Source: an uncultured Eubacteriales bacterium | GTDB taxonomy: Bacteria; Bacillota; Clostridia; Oscillospirales; Oscillospiraceae | Length of the DNA: 63,187 bases | Assembly: GCA_900550165.1 (NCBI GenBank) | Contig: URQY01000009.1 | Span: 1-63,187 of the forward strand | Direction of reading: 5' to 3' | Part shown: piece after piece, positions 34,859-43,259 of the stretch | How positions within the stretch are numbered: position 1 is the stretch's first letter | Layout: each line of letters starts with the position of its first letter | The notes under the pieces: generated by a model | What the model was told of the DNA's origin: nothing | The model's database searches: none | Seen by the model: the letters and a program-made list of their open reading frames with translations, nothing else | Program-made: the position numbers and the translations under genes

Positions 34859-35740
34859 ATGAAGCTGCGGCAGTTGGAATATTTCTGTGCGGTGGCAGAG
34901 GCGAAAAGCATCTCCGCGGCGGCGCGCGAGCTGCATGTGGCGCAGCCGCCCATCTCGCGCCAGATCGCGCAATTGGAGGAGGAACTCGGCGTACAGCTTT
35001 TTCTGCGCGGCAGCAAGGGCATGGTGCTCACCGACGCGGGGCAGAACCTCTACCAGCAGACGCAGCAGATATTTCAGGACATCCGCCGCGTGGAGGACAG
35101 CGTGCGCAGCGTGGGCACGGGCATGAGCGGGCGCATCAAGCTCGGCGTCATCTACTCGGCAATGCCATACGCCTTACATTATATAAATGAGTATCACAGC
35201 AGCTATCCGCAGGTGGAGCTGTTCATCCGCGTAGGTTCGCCGCAGGAGCTGATCGAAGCGCTCAACCGCGGGGAGCTGCACGCACTGTTTCTGCGCACGG
35301 CGGCGCGCGAGCCGAGCGGCCTGCAGGAGCGCGCTCTGGGCGAGGATGCGCTCGAGCTCATCATGCGCGAGGACATGGATCCCGCGCCGGAGCTTCAGGA
35401 GGTGCCCATCGAGCGGCTCGAGGGGGTTCCGATGTGCCTGCTTCGCTCGGACGACCTCTGGAGCTACAACGACTTTTTGGTGCAGGAGTGCCAGCGCAGC
35501 GGCTTTACGCCGAATGTGACCTGCCACTGCTACGATACGCCCATGGCGATGCAGATGGTGCTCTCGGGCTTTGGCATCAGTTTTCTGCCAAAGTCCATCC
35601 TCAGCACGCATCCGGGCGCGCCTTTAAAGGCAAAGCCTGTGCGCGGTCTGCCGATCCGCTCGTATGCAATCCTGGCGTGGAACAGCGCGGTCGTGAGCGC
35701 GCCGTGCGTGCAGCGCTTTGTCGAACAGAGTATCACTTAA
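34859..35740 (+). CDS. LysR family transcriptional regulator, probable hut regulator
   Basis: A 293-residue regulator. The N-terminal winged HTH is MKLRQLEYFCAVAEAKSISA...HVAQPPISRQIAQLEEELG, and the C-terminal periplasmic-binding-like effector domain follows. The start at 34859 gives the standard LysR N-terminus, with GAGGGCGGAAGG upstream. It lies divergent from hutU and directly upstream of ftcD, suggesting it governs histidine or urocanate breakdown in both directions. The effector is unknown. Confidence 0.93.
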   Translation: MKLRQLEYFCAVAEAKSISAAARELHVAQPPISRQIAQLEEELGVQLFLRGSKGMVLTDAGQNLYQQTQQIFQDIRRVEDSVRSVGTGMSGRIKLGVIYSAMPYALHYINEYHSSYPQVELFIRVGSPQELIEALNRGELHALFLRTAAREPSGLQERALGEDALELIMREDMDPAPELQEVPIERLEGVPMCLLRSDDLWSYNDFLVQECQRSGFTPNVTCHCYDTPMAMQMVLSGFGISFLPKSILSTHPGAPLKAKPVRGLPIRSYAILAWNSAVVSAPCVQRFVEQSIT

Positions 35741-35901
35741 AAAAATTAAGCCGCTGCTGAAAAAAGAGAAAGAAAACGTGTTTACGCGTTGGAAGGGCCG
35801 CGATATAATAGCGGCGCTGAACAAAAAACAGACAGATGCGGCGCATCTGTCTGAGCAAAATGATGATTCATTGAAAAAATAAATTAACGGAGGACATCAC
35901 A

Positions 35902-36813
35902 ATGGCAAAGCTGATCGAATGCATCCCCAATTTTAGCTGCTCCAAGGAAAAGGACGAGGCCACCTATAACGCCCTCGTCGAGACCGCCAAGAGCGTTCCC
36001 GGCTGCACCCTGTTCGACGCCCAGACCGACGGCAACCACAACCGCTGCGTCTTCACCCTCATCGGCTCTCCCGAGGCCATCGAGGAGGTCGCCTTCCAGC
36101 TGACGAAGGTCGCCACCGAGCGCATCGACATGAACAAGCATCACGGCGAGCACAAGCGCATGGGCGCGACCGACGTTATCCCCTTCGTTCCCCAGATGGA
36201 CGTGACCGTGGAGGAAGCTGTCGAAATGTCCAAGCGCGTTGCTCAGCGCATCTGGGACGAGCTGAAGGTCCCCTCCTTCCTGTATGAGGACAGCGCCACC
36301 CGTCCCGAGCGCCGCAACCTTGCCACCTGCCGCAAGGGTGAGTTCGAGGGGATGCCCGAAAAGCTCCTGCAGCCCGACTGGGCTCCCGACTACGGCGAGC
36401 GCAAGATCCACCCCACCGCCGGCATCACCGCCATCGGCGCCCGTATGCCGCTGGTCGCCTTCAACTGCAACCTCGCGACCGACGATGTTGAGATCGCCAA
36501 GAAGATCGCCAAGGTCATCCGCGGCTCTTCGGGCGGCTTCCGCAGCTGCAAGGCCATGGGCTTCATGCTCGAGGACCGCGGCATCGCGCAGGTCTCCATG
36601 AACATGGTCAACTACGAGGACACCCCGCTGTATGTCACCTATGAGATGATCAAGGCGCTGGCCGAGCGCTACGGCACCCGCGTCATCGAGAGCGAGATCG
36701 TCGGCCTGACCCCCGCCAAGGCCCTGATCGACTGCGCCGAGTTCTATCTCAAGGCCAAGGACTTCGACTGCAAGAACCAGGTCATGGAGTATCACCTGAT
36801 CGACATGGAGTAA
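35902..36813 (+). CDS. ftcD: Glutamate formiminotransferase
   Basis: A 303-residue enzyme moving the formimino group of N-formimino-glutamate to tetrahydrofolate, yielding glutamate and 5-formimino-THF. Diagnostic sequences are IECIPNFSCSKEKD, NHNRCVFTLIGSPEAI, HHGEHKRMGATDVIPFVP and RGSSGGFRSCKAMGF. It contains only the transferase domain; the cyclodeaminase is the separate fchA gene downstream. The ATG follows ACGGAGGAC. Confidence 0.96.
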   Translation: MAKLIECIPNFSCSKEKDEATYNALVETAKSVPGCTLFDAQTDGNHNRCVFTLIGSPEAIEEVAFQLTKVATERIDMNKHHGEHKRMGATDVIPFVPQMDVTVEEAVEMSKRVAQRIWDELKVPSFLYEDSATRPERRNLATCRKGEFEGMPEKLLQPDWAPDYGERKIHPTAGITAIGARMPLVAFNCNLATDDVEIAKKIAKVIRGSSGGFRSCKAMGFMLEDRGIAQVSMNMVNYEDTPLYVTYEMIKALAERYGTRVIESEIVGLTPAKALIDCAEFYLKAKDFDCKNQVMEYHLIDME

Positions 36814-36817
36814 AAAA

Positions 36818-37085
36818 TTCAAAGAAGCGGCGTTGCCGCTCCTTTGAGAGCCCACTCAAGGCGGCTTGCCGCCTTGAGTGGAATTTTCAGCGCGCGGCAT
36901 TCACCATGTCGCGCGCTGCGAAGTATCGCTGCGGACGCACAGGTCGTCCTCCGCGATGAATGAAAGCTATTTGCCGCCGGGAGGCGGCAAAGTCTGCGAC
37001 GCTGATTGCGCTCTGCGCGTGCATTCGGCTGCCCCAATCGGGGCGGCAGACCGTAAAGGTGCGGCGATGTGCGTGCGGGGCAAAT
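36818..37085 (+). repeat. Structured intergenic repeat, copy E, between ftcD and fchA
   Basis: In plus sense, H1 (TCAAAG.AGCGGC with GCCGCT.CTTTGAGAG) starts 5 bases after the ftcD stop. An extra perfect 14-bp hairpin follows (CCACTCAAGGCGGC with its complement). Then come a CGCGCG-rich helix and H4, TTTGCCGCC (36970-36978) with GGCGGCAAA (36983-36991), followed by the tail GTCTGCGACGC shared with copy B. A further GC-rich stretch fills the space to fchA. More diverged than copies A-D. Confidence 0.62.
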
Positions 37086-37119
37086 AAGCGCCACGAAATG
37101 ATGAAAGGATATTATCACC

Positions 37120-37752
37120 ATGAAACTTGCTGAAATGACCGTTACCGGCTTTGCCGATACCGTTGCTTCCGATGCTCCCGCGCCGGGCGGCGGCTCCTGC
37201 GCTGCTCTCTATGGCTCCATCGGCGCCGCGCTGACCGCGATGGTCGGCGGCCTGACCCAGGGCCGCAAGAAGTATGCCGAGTTTGCCGAGCACGCTGCCG
37301 AGGTCGAGAAGAAGGGCAACGAGCTGAAGGTTCGCCTGCTCGACGTGATGGACCGCGACACCGAGGCGTTCAACGTCGTCTCCGACGCGTTCGGTATGCC
37401 CAAGGCGACCGACGAGGAGAAGGCCGCCCGCTCCGCCGCCATCCAGAACGGTCTGAAGGGCTGCACCAAGACCCCGATGGAGATGATGGAGCTCATCGAC
37501 GAGACGCTGACGCTCGCGCAGTCCCTGCTGGGCCGCTTCAACGACACCTCCGCGAGCGACCTGGGCGTTGCGTTCCTGTCCCTCAAGGCCGGTATCCAGG
37601 GCGCATGGCTCAACGTGCTCATCAACATCACGTCCCTCAAGGATCAGGAGTTTGCCGCCGAGTATCGCGCCAAGGGCGAGAAGCTGCTCGCGCACGCGCT
37701 GCCCCTTGCCGACGAGTGCTACGCTGAGATCGTCAAGCTCATCGAGGGCTAA
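37120..37752 (+). CDS. fchA: Formimidoyltetrahydrofolate cyclodeaminase
   Basis: A 210-residue all-helical enzyme that converts 5-formimino-THF to 5,10-methenyl-THF plus ammonia. The family signature APGGGSCAALYGSIGAALTA near the N-terminus and LLDVMDRDTEAFNVVSDAF are visible. It completes the FtcD route from histidine to one-carbon units. The ATG at 37120 has AAAGGAT upstream. It is separated from ftcD by a structured repeat. Confidence 0.95.
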   Translation: MKLAEMTVTGFADTVASDAPAPGGGSCAALYGSIGAALTAMVGGLTQGRKKYAEFAEHAAEVEKKGNELKVRLLDVMDRDTEAFNVVSDAFGMPKATDEEKAARSAAIQNGLKGCTKTPMEMMELIDETLTLAQSLLGRFNDTSASDLGVAFLSLKAGIQGAWLNVLINITSLKDQEFAAEYRAKGEKLLAHALPLADECYAEIVKLIEG

Positions 37753-37767
37753 ACGGGAAATAAGATC

Positions 37768-37801
37768 AAATGGCTTCGGTGCGCGCACACCGGAGCCATT
37801 T
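37768..37801 (+). other. Hairpin between fchA and hutD
   Basis: A 14-bp stem (37768-37781 with 37788-37801) has no U-run after it. It may be a processing or stability element within the operon rather than a full terminator. Confidence 0.5.
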
Positions 37802-37825
37802 GTGATTTGCAAAGGAGTTGTTTTT

Positions 37826-38404
37826 ATGACCATCCGGCATTTGACGCCGAGCGACTACATCACGACCAAGTGGTCCGGCGGCCTTACGACCCAGCTCGGC
37901 ATCGCGCCCGAGGGCGCGGTGTACGCGGACCGCGATTTTCTGTGGAGACTCAGCTCCGCGACCGTTGAGGACGCAGAGTCCGACTTTACGGCGCTGCCCG
38001 ACTATGAGCGCCTGATCTCCACGCTTGAGGGGACGATCGAGCTGAACCACAACGGCGGCGAGAAGCTGACATTGAACCCCTATGAGGTCCACCGCTTTGA
38101 CGGCGGCGACGATACGCATTCCTGGGGCCGCTGCCGCGACTTCAACCTCATGCTCCGCAAGGGCAGGTGCGAGGGCAGGATGCGCGGCGAGCACCTGGCC
38201 GATGGCGAGCACAAGACCGTCCACGGCTGCGGGGGGATGACGCTCATCTACTGCGGCGCGGGCGAGGTCAACGTGACCGCCGGCGGCGAGAGCGTTGCGC
38301 TCAGAGTCGACGAAGCCGCGCGCTTCGACGGCTATGCGGGCGAGATCGAGCTTTGCTCCCAAAGCGGCGCAAGGCTGATGCTCGCCAAGGCGGAAGCGGT
38401 CTGA
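37826..38404 (+). CDS. hutD: HutD family protein
   Basis: A 192-residue bicupin-like protein of the HutD family (IRHLTPSDYITTKWSGGLTTQ at the start, RDFLWRLSSATVEDAESDFT). HutD is co-encoded with histidine utilisation genes and is thought to limit pathway flux, but its activity is not established. The ATG at 37826 follows AAAGGAG. Last gene of the plus-strand hut unit. Confidence 0.9.
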   Translation: MTIRHLTPSDYITTKWSGGLTTQLGIAPEGAVYADRDFLWRLSSATVEDAESDFTALPDYERLISTLEGTIELNHNGGEKLTLNPYEVHRFDGGDDTHSWGRCRDFNLMLRKGRCEGRMRGEHLADGEHKTVHGCGGMTLIYCGAGEVNVTAGGESVALRVDEAARFDGYAGEIELCSQSGARLMLAKAEAV

Positions 38405-38425
38405 GTCCGACGCAGGAAATCTCAA

Positions 38426-38464
38426 AAAAATGGGTCTCTGCATCTTTGCAGAGACCCATTTTCT
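38426..38464. terminator. Bidirectional terminator after hutD
   Basis: A perfect stem of about 16 bp with a TCTT loop, flanked by an A-run and TTTT. It separates hutD from the convergent stalk-domain gene. Confidence 0.88.
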
Positions 38465-38498
38465 ATTTGTGCTGTGAGCTGCGGGACGCGGGAGCGGA

Positions 38499-40025
38499 TC
38501 AACCGGCTATCGGGAGCGTTTCCGCGCCGAGGTCGACGATGCTTGCGCCCGCGGCGGGCGCAGTCTTGACGCTCTCGCTCGTCGTCTGTGCGGTGGAAGC
38601 GAGGTCAAACGTCACCTCGCAGAGGTTGCGCACCTGCACGCTGCCCTTGGCGGACGCCTGATTGCCGCTCGACTTGACCGTCATGCTGAGCGTGACGAGC
38701 GTGCCGGAGTCATCGCCCATCACCATCTTGCATACGAGCGTTGCGGATGTGCCCTGAAGGGTCATATCGAGCGAGAAATCGCTCAGGCCGTCTTTTTTGA
38801 GCGAGTCGGCGGTATAGCTTTCCTCGCTGTCCATGCTGTTCATCAGCTTGGCGAGCTCGGCAAGGCCGAAGTGCCACTGATATCCGCTGCCGGACTTGAC
38901 AAACGTGCTGTCGGCATACATCAGCTTGATGAGCTTCGCGGCGGCGGTGCAGCCCTCCCAGGAATCAAAGAAATGGTTGGCGTCGCCCTGCTGCATCATG
39001 GCGTAAAGCAGATGGCCGACGGTCGCGGCAGACGCGGACGCGGATGCGGCGGAAACAGCCTGCTGATAGAGCTCGGAATAGTTCAGCTCACCGAGGGAGT
39101 ACCACGTGCCGCTCTTGCTCTCGCTCATCGCGTCGAGAAGCGGACTCTTGATATAGGCCTTGTCGGAGAGAATGGCCTCGGCGCTGAACTTTGCAAGCTG
39201 TGCGCGGTACTCGGCGGGAACAGCTTCTTCGGCAAGCGATTCGAGCAGCTCGAGCATGGAGGAGAGGTCAAGGCTCATCGTCAGGTTAGCTGCATTCTTG
39301 CCGGCGAGCACGGTCATGCTGCCGGAGTAGGGGTAGCTCTTGTCGCCGTTGATGCTGTCGACGACCTTGACGGTGCCCTTGGCGGTCAGCGTGCTCTTCT
39401 GCGTCTTGGAGAGGTCAGAGGTCTTGCTCTGCTGGGCAAAAAGGCTGTTGAGGATGGTGAGATCCTTGTCGACAGCCGCCGCCCAGGTATCCTCGTCCAT
39501 CAGGAAGGCGAGCTTGTAGTCATTGTCCCAGAACACGTCATAACCGAGCACCTGCGAGAAAAAGCGCAGCGGCACCATGGTGCGGCCCTTGTCGATGTAG
39601 GAGACAACGTCCATCTTGACGGTCGAACCGTCGGAGTGCGTGATGACATCTGTGCCGATGACATGAGTGAAGCTCACATCGCCCATCTTGACGCTCGCGG
39701 TGCGCGTGGCGGCGTCATAATCGACGACTGCACCCATGGCCTCGACCGCGGAGCGCATAGGCACCATGGTGCGGCCGTCCTTGAGCACGGGCACCGCGTC
39801 GGGGGAGGCGACGCATTTGTCGTTCAGAAGGACGTTGATCTGACCGGCGGCAGCACCGAGCTCCTTGAGCGCCGCGGCACGCTGTTCGGCCTCAGCCTTG
39901 GCAAGCTCGGCTTCCAGTGCAGCCCAGTCGAGGTCATCTTCTTCCGTTGTGTCCGCGGCGTAGGCGGGAACAGCGAGGGAGAGTGCCAGCGTTAGGGCCA
40001 GCAGCAGGGCAAGAAATTTTTTCAT
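38499..40025 (-). CDS. Secreted copper-amine-oxidase-N-like (stalk domain) protein
   Basis: A 508-residue exported protein. The signal peptide is MKKFLALLLALTLALSLAVP...AYA. A short acidic coiled segment follows. Two copper amine oxidase N-terminal-like repeats come next (residues ~75-165), marked by DGRTMVPMRSAVEAMGA and DKGRTMVPLRFFSQVLGY. The ~340-residue C-terminal part is not recognised and has Ser/Thr/Ala-rich beta-like character. No oxidase domain or metal-site motif is present, so it is probably a surface or cell-wall binding protein. The start at 40025 follows AAAGGAG. Confidence 0.8.
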   Translation of the reverse strand: MKKFLALLLALTLALSLAVPAYAADTTEEDDLDWAALEAELAKAEAEQRAAALKELGAAAGQINVLLNDKCVASPDAVPVLKDGRTMVPMRSAVEAMGAVVDYDAATRTASVKMGDVSFTHVIGTDVITHSDGSTVKMDVVSYIDKGRTMVPLRFFSQVLGYDVFWDNDYKLAFLMDEDTWAAAVDKDLTILNSLFAQQSKTSDLSKTQKSTLTAKGTVKVVDSINGDKSYPYSGSMTVLAGKNAANLTMSLDLSSMLELLESLAEEAVPAEYRAQLAKFSAEAILSDKAYIKSPLLDAMSESKSGTWYSLGELNYSELYQQAVSAASASASAATVGHLLYAMMQQGDANHFFDSWEGCTAAAKLIKLMYADSTFVKSGSGYQWHFGLAELAKLMNSMDSEESYTADSLKKDGLSDFSLDMTLQGTSATLVCKMVMGDDSGTLVTLSMTVKSSGNQASAKGSVQVRNLCEVTFDLASTAQTTSESVKTAPAAGASIVDLGAETLPIAG

Positions 40026-40097
40026 GACAATAGCTCCTTTCAAATGACAGATCAAAAATCAGACAAAGAAATGGGTTACTGCTTAAAATATAACACG

Positions 40098-40135
40098 AAG
40101 GGCCGCGCTTTGCAAGCTTGCAGGCGCAGCCCTTC
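40098..40135 (-). terminator. Hairpin after the znu operon
   Basis: An imperfect GC-rich stem (about 40098-40109 with 40124-40135) lies just downstream of znuB. No clear U-run follows in the minus sense, so this is a weak terminator candidate. Confidence 0.45.
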
Positions 40136-40154
40136 AAAAAATTTAAGAAGCTGT

Positions 40155-40967
40155 TTATCCCCGTCCCCGGCCGATGAGACAGCAGAGGAGAAACGCCGCA
40201 AGGTCGCAGACAACGACCGTCGCGCCCACGGGGGTGGAGAGCAGGTAAGACCCCGTGAGGCCGAGGCAGAAGCACACGACCGAGAGGCCCGCGGCAAAGC
40301 ACACAACGCTTCGGAAGCTCTTGAAAACGCGCATGGCCGAAAGCGCGGGGAAGATGATGAGGCTCGAGAGCAGCATTGCGCCCATCATGCGCATCCCGAG
40401 CACGACAGTGAGCGCCGTCAGGACGGAGAGGATGGTCTTGTACACCTCCACGTGCACGCCCGTCGCGCGGGCGAAGGGCTCGTCGAACGTGACGGAAAAG
40501 AGCTTGTGGTAAAAGAGGATATAGAGCGCGAGCACGCACAGCGCGAGCGTGACGCTCAAAAAGACGTCCGAGCGCGACATCGCGAGGATGCTGCCGAACA
40601 TATAGCTGTCAACGTCCGTCGTCATGCCGGTGGTGAGCGAGGTGACGATGACGCCGATGGCGAGCGCCGAGGCGGAGAACACCGCGATCATCGCATCCGC
40701 GCTGACGCGGCTCTTTTCCGCCACGTGCATGAGGACGAACGCCGCAATGACGACAACGGGAATGGAAAACCACAGCGGCGCAAAGCCGCACGCGACCGCG
40801 ACCGACAGCGCGCCGAACGACACATGGCTCAGCCCGTCGCCGATCATGGAGTAGCGCTTTAAGACCAGCGGTACGCCGAGCAGCGCCGCGCACAGCGAGA
40901 CTAAAATGCCGACGACGAACGCGCGCACGATGAAGGGGTAGGCGAACATCGAAAGAAGCAGCTTCAT
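40155..40967 (-). CDS. znuB: Zinc ABC transporter permease
   Basis: A 270-residue membrane protein of the ABC-3 family with about eight helices. It has GDGLSHVSFGALSVAVACG and LLSSLIIFPALSAMRVFKS, both typical of ZnuB/AdcB. It forms the channel of the zinc importer. It overlaps znuC by 4 bases. Zinc rather than manganese is inferred from the linked Zur-type regulator and the His-rich binding protein. Confidence 0.93.
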   Translation of the reverse strand: MKLLLSMFAYPFIVRAFVVGILVSLCAALLGVPLVLKRYSMIGDGLSHVSFGALSVAVACGFAPLWFSIPVVVIAAFVLMHVAEKSRVSADAMIAVFSASALAIGVIVTSLTTGMTTDVDSYMFGSILAMSRSDVFLSVTLALCVLALYILFYHKLFSVTFDEPFARATGVHVEVYKTILSVLTALTVVLGMRMMGAMLLSSLIIFPALSAMRVFKSFRSVVCFAAGLSVVCFCLGLTGSYLLSTPVGATVVVCDLAAFLLCCLIGRGRG

Positions 40968-41674
40968 GCGCGCTCACCTCCAAACCGTTTGCCGGCGGGC
41001 GACGATAGAAACTCATCCACCGTGCCGTAAAAGCAGCCCGCGCGGTCGACGCAGAGGATGTGTTTTGCCTCGCGCAGGGCGTTTTCGATGTCGTGCGTGA
41101 CCATGATGATGGCCATGCCCTCGCGCTCGTTCAAATAGCGCAGCGTTTTGTAGAGGTCCTGCATACTGGCGGGGTCGAGGCCCGTGACCGGCTCGTCGAG
41201 GATGAGCAGGTCGTTTGCCGCGCACAGGGCGCGCGCGAGCAGCACGCGCTGCTGCTGGCCGCCGGAAAGCTCGCGGTAGCATTTGTCCTTGAGCTCGAGC
41301 ACGCCGAGCTTGCCGAGGTTCATCAGCGCGGCCGACCGTTCCTCCGCCGTGTAGAAAAAGCGGGTGCGGCGGTTGGAAAAGCCCGAGAGCACGACCTCTG
41401 TGACCGTTGCGGGAAAGTCGCGCTGCGTGGGCGTCTGCTGGGGAAGATACCCGAGCCGCCCTTCGCGCTGGGCGGGACAGTCGATCTTGCCCGCAAGGGG
41501 CGGGAGAAGCCCCAAAAGCGAGCGCAGCAGCGTCGATTTGCCGCTGCCGTTCTCGCCGACGATGCAGAGGTAGTCCCCCGCGCGGACGGTGAGGGTCAAG
41601 TGCTCCAGGAGCGGTTTGTGCTCATAGCCGAGCGTGACGTCCTCACACGCGAGGACGATGGGCGTTTCATTCAT
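40964..41674 (-). CDS. znuC: Zinc ABC transporter ATP-binding protein
   Basis: A 236-residue ABC ATPase. Walker A is GENGSGKSTLLRS, the signature is ELSGGQQQRVLLARAL, Walker B is LLILDEPVTGLD, and the switch His is in MVTHD. It powers ZnuB. It overlaps both znuA and znuB by 4 bases, indicating a tightly coupled operon. Confidence 0.95.
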   Translation of the reverse strand: MNETPIVLACEDVTLGYEHKPLLEHLTLTVRAGDYLCIVGENGSGKSTLLRSLLGLLPPLAGKIDCPAQREGRLGYLPQQTPTQRDFPATVTEVVLSGFSNRRTRFFYTAEERSAALMNLGKLGVLELKDKCYRELSGGQQQRVLLARALCAANDLLILDEPVTGLDPASMQDLYKTLRYLNEREGMAIIMVTHDIENALREAKHILCVDRAGCFYGTVDEFLSSPAGKRFGGERA

Positions 41675-42690
41675 TCGCTGAGCCCCTTTCTGAGTGCTTC
41701 GTAGTTGCGCTCCATGAGCGTGAGGTAGGTCTCGCCCGCGTCAAAATCCGCGCGGGAAACGGTTTGCATGGAATAAATGGTTTCGATCGCCGCGCCGGTG
41801 CACTCGCTCACCACGGCGGCGACTTTTTTCGTGCCGAAGTCGATGGTGTAGACCACGGGGATATCCTCGTCCTCCACCTTGTCGATGAGAAACTTGATCG
41901 TGGCGAGCGAGGGCTCGGTGTCGCCCGAGCAGCCGTGGAACGCCGCGCGGTAGTTCAGGCCGAATTCGCGGCAGAAGTAGAGCATCGGGAAGCGGTCGGC
42001 AAAGACGAGAAGCTTGCGCGGCGCGTTTTCGCACAGGTCGGCAAAGCGTGCGTCGAGTGCTTCAATCTGCGCGCAGTAGCCATCACAGTTCGCGCGGTAG
42101 AAATCCTCGTTTGCGGGATCGGCCTTGCAGATCGCGTCGCAGACGGCGCGGCAGAGGACAACGGCGTTTTTCGGCGACGTCCAGATGTGCTCGTCGTATT
42201 CGACCGCGTCGCTGTCGTGCGCTTCCTCGTCATGGTCGTGATCATCGTGCTCGTCATGGTCGTCATGCCCATCGTGGTCGTGGTCATGGTCGTGCCCGTC
42301 TGCGCCCTGCATTCCCTCGACATATTCCTCATCGAGCGCATCGACATAGTCCATCATGCGTGCAACGACGGTGATGTGTTCCCCCGCCGCGTCGAGCATA
42401 CTGTCGACCCAGTATTCCCCCTCGCCGCCGTTGTAGAGGAAGACGTCGGCTTCCGAGATCGTGACGGCGTCGAGCGGCGTGGGCTCGAAGCTGTGCGCTT
42501 CGCGCCCCGGCGAGAGCAGGAGCGTGACGTCCGCGCGGTCGCCGGCGATGGCGCGGGCGAAGTCGTAATAGGGGAAAAGCGTTGTGACGATCTGAAGCTT
42601 TCCGTCGTCCGCTTTTTCCGCCGGCGCAGCGCAGGCGCAGAGCGAAAATGCCAGCACGAGCGCCAAAAATAGCGAAGCAATGCGTTTCAT
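41671..42690 (-). CDS. znuA: Zinc ABC transporter substrate-binding lipoprotein, His-rich loop
   Basis: A 339-residue cluster A-I binding protein. The signal peptide ends in LCACA, suggesting lipid anchoring. The fold has FPYYDFARAIAGDRADVTLL and the metal ligands HSFEPT and YDEHIWTSPKNAV. A long His/Asp loop (about residues 125-157, repeated HDHD units) is typical of zinc-specific members. The ATG at 42690 overlaps the zur stop codon by 4 bases and has AGGAGG upstream. Confidence 0.95.
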   Translation of the reverse strand: MKRIASLFLALVLAFSLCACAAPAEKADDGKLQIVTTLFPYYDFARAIAGDRADVTLLLSPGREAHSFEPTPLDAVTISEADVFLYNGGEGEYWVDSMLDAAGEHITVVARMMDYVDALDEEYVEGMQGADGHDHDHDHDGHDDHDEHDDHDHDEEAHDSDAVEYDEHIWTSPKNAVVLCRAVCDAICKADPANEDFYRANCDGYCAQIEALDARFADLCENAPRKLLVFADRFPMLYFCREFGLNYRAAFHGCSGDTEPSLATIKFLIDKVEDEDIPVVYTIDFGTKKVAAVVSECTGAAIETIYSMQTVSRADFDAGETYLTLMERNYEALRKGLSE

Positions 42691-43085
42691 GCGCCCTCCT
42701 GACACTCGCGGCACAGGCCGTAGAACATCGTCTTGCGGGGGTTGATACTGAACCCGTGCTCGTGCTCCAGATGCTCATAGAGCGGGGCGAGCTGATGGCA
42801 GTCGAGATGCACGATGCGCCCGCAGCGCTCGCACTTAAAAAGGCAGCAGTCTGTTGCACAGCCGTGGGTGCAGAACTGATAGTACGCGCCCTCGTCGGTC
42901 GTGACCTTGTGGACGCTGCCCTGCCGCTCTAACTTTTCCAGCTGCCGGTAGACCGTTGCAATGCCGATATGCTCCCCCTGATCGCGCAGCGCGTCGACAA
43001 TGGCCGCGGCGCTGACGGGGGAGTCTGCGCGCTCGGAGAGACAGTCGAGCACCGCCTTTTGCTGCTTGGTGGTATAGGTCGCCAT
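42687..43085 (-). CDS. zur: Fur family regulator, probably zinc-responsive Zur
   Basis: A 132-residue Fur-fold repressor. The winged HTH includes GIATVYRQLEKLERQGSVHK. The dimerisation domain has the metal-site HLDCHQ and two CxxC pairs (CERC, CREC) that form the structural zinc site. First gene of the znu operon and translationally coupled to znuA, so a Zur role is likely, although PerR or Fur cannot be excluded by sequence alone. A palindromic Fur-family box overlaps its promoter. Confidence 0.9.
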   Translation of the reverse strand: MATYTTKQQKAVLDCLSERADSPVSAAAIVDALRDQGEHIGIATVYRQLEKLERQGSVHKVTTDEGAYYQFCTHGCATDCCLFKCERCGRIVHLDCHQLAPLYEHLEHEHGFSINPRKTMFYGLCRECQEGA

Positions 43086-43107
43086 GCTGACCTCCTGAAT
43101 ATGAAAA

Positions 43108-43151
43108 TGAAAATCAATTTCAAATTATAGTCAAAATCAGCGAACTGTCAA
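43108..43151 (-). promoter_or_regulatory. zur-znu promoter with Fur-family 7-1-7 box
   Basis: In minus sense TTGACA (43151-43146) and TATAAT (43129-43124) are both perfect, 16 bases apart. Immediately after lies the near-perfect palindrome TGAAATTGATTTTCA (43122-43108), fitting the 7-1-7 operator architecture of Fur, Zur and PerR. Autorepression by the first gene is the simplest reading. Confidence 0.8.
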
Positions 43152-43259
43152 GTATTTTCAGGGAAACTTTTATTGCCTTTCCCGCGTCAAAATGGTAGAG
43201 TAAGGACGAAAGACCGGACTTGCGGGCGATGACGCCCGGCGGAAAGGAGCTCACACAGA

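Noticed and set aside
29141..38404. Sigma-54 (-24/-12) promoters for the hut genes
   Set aside because: No convincing GG-N10-GC element with the right flanks was found, and sigma-A-type -10 boxes are present instead.
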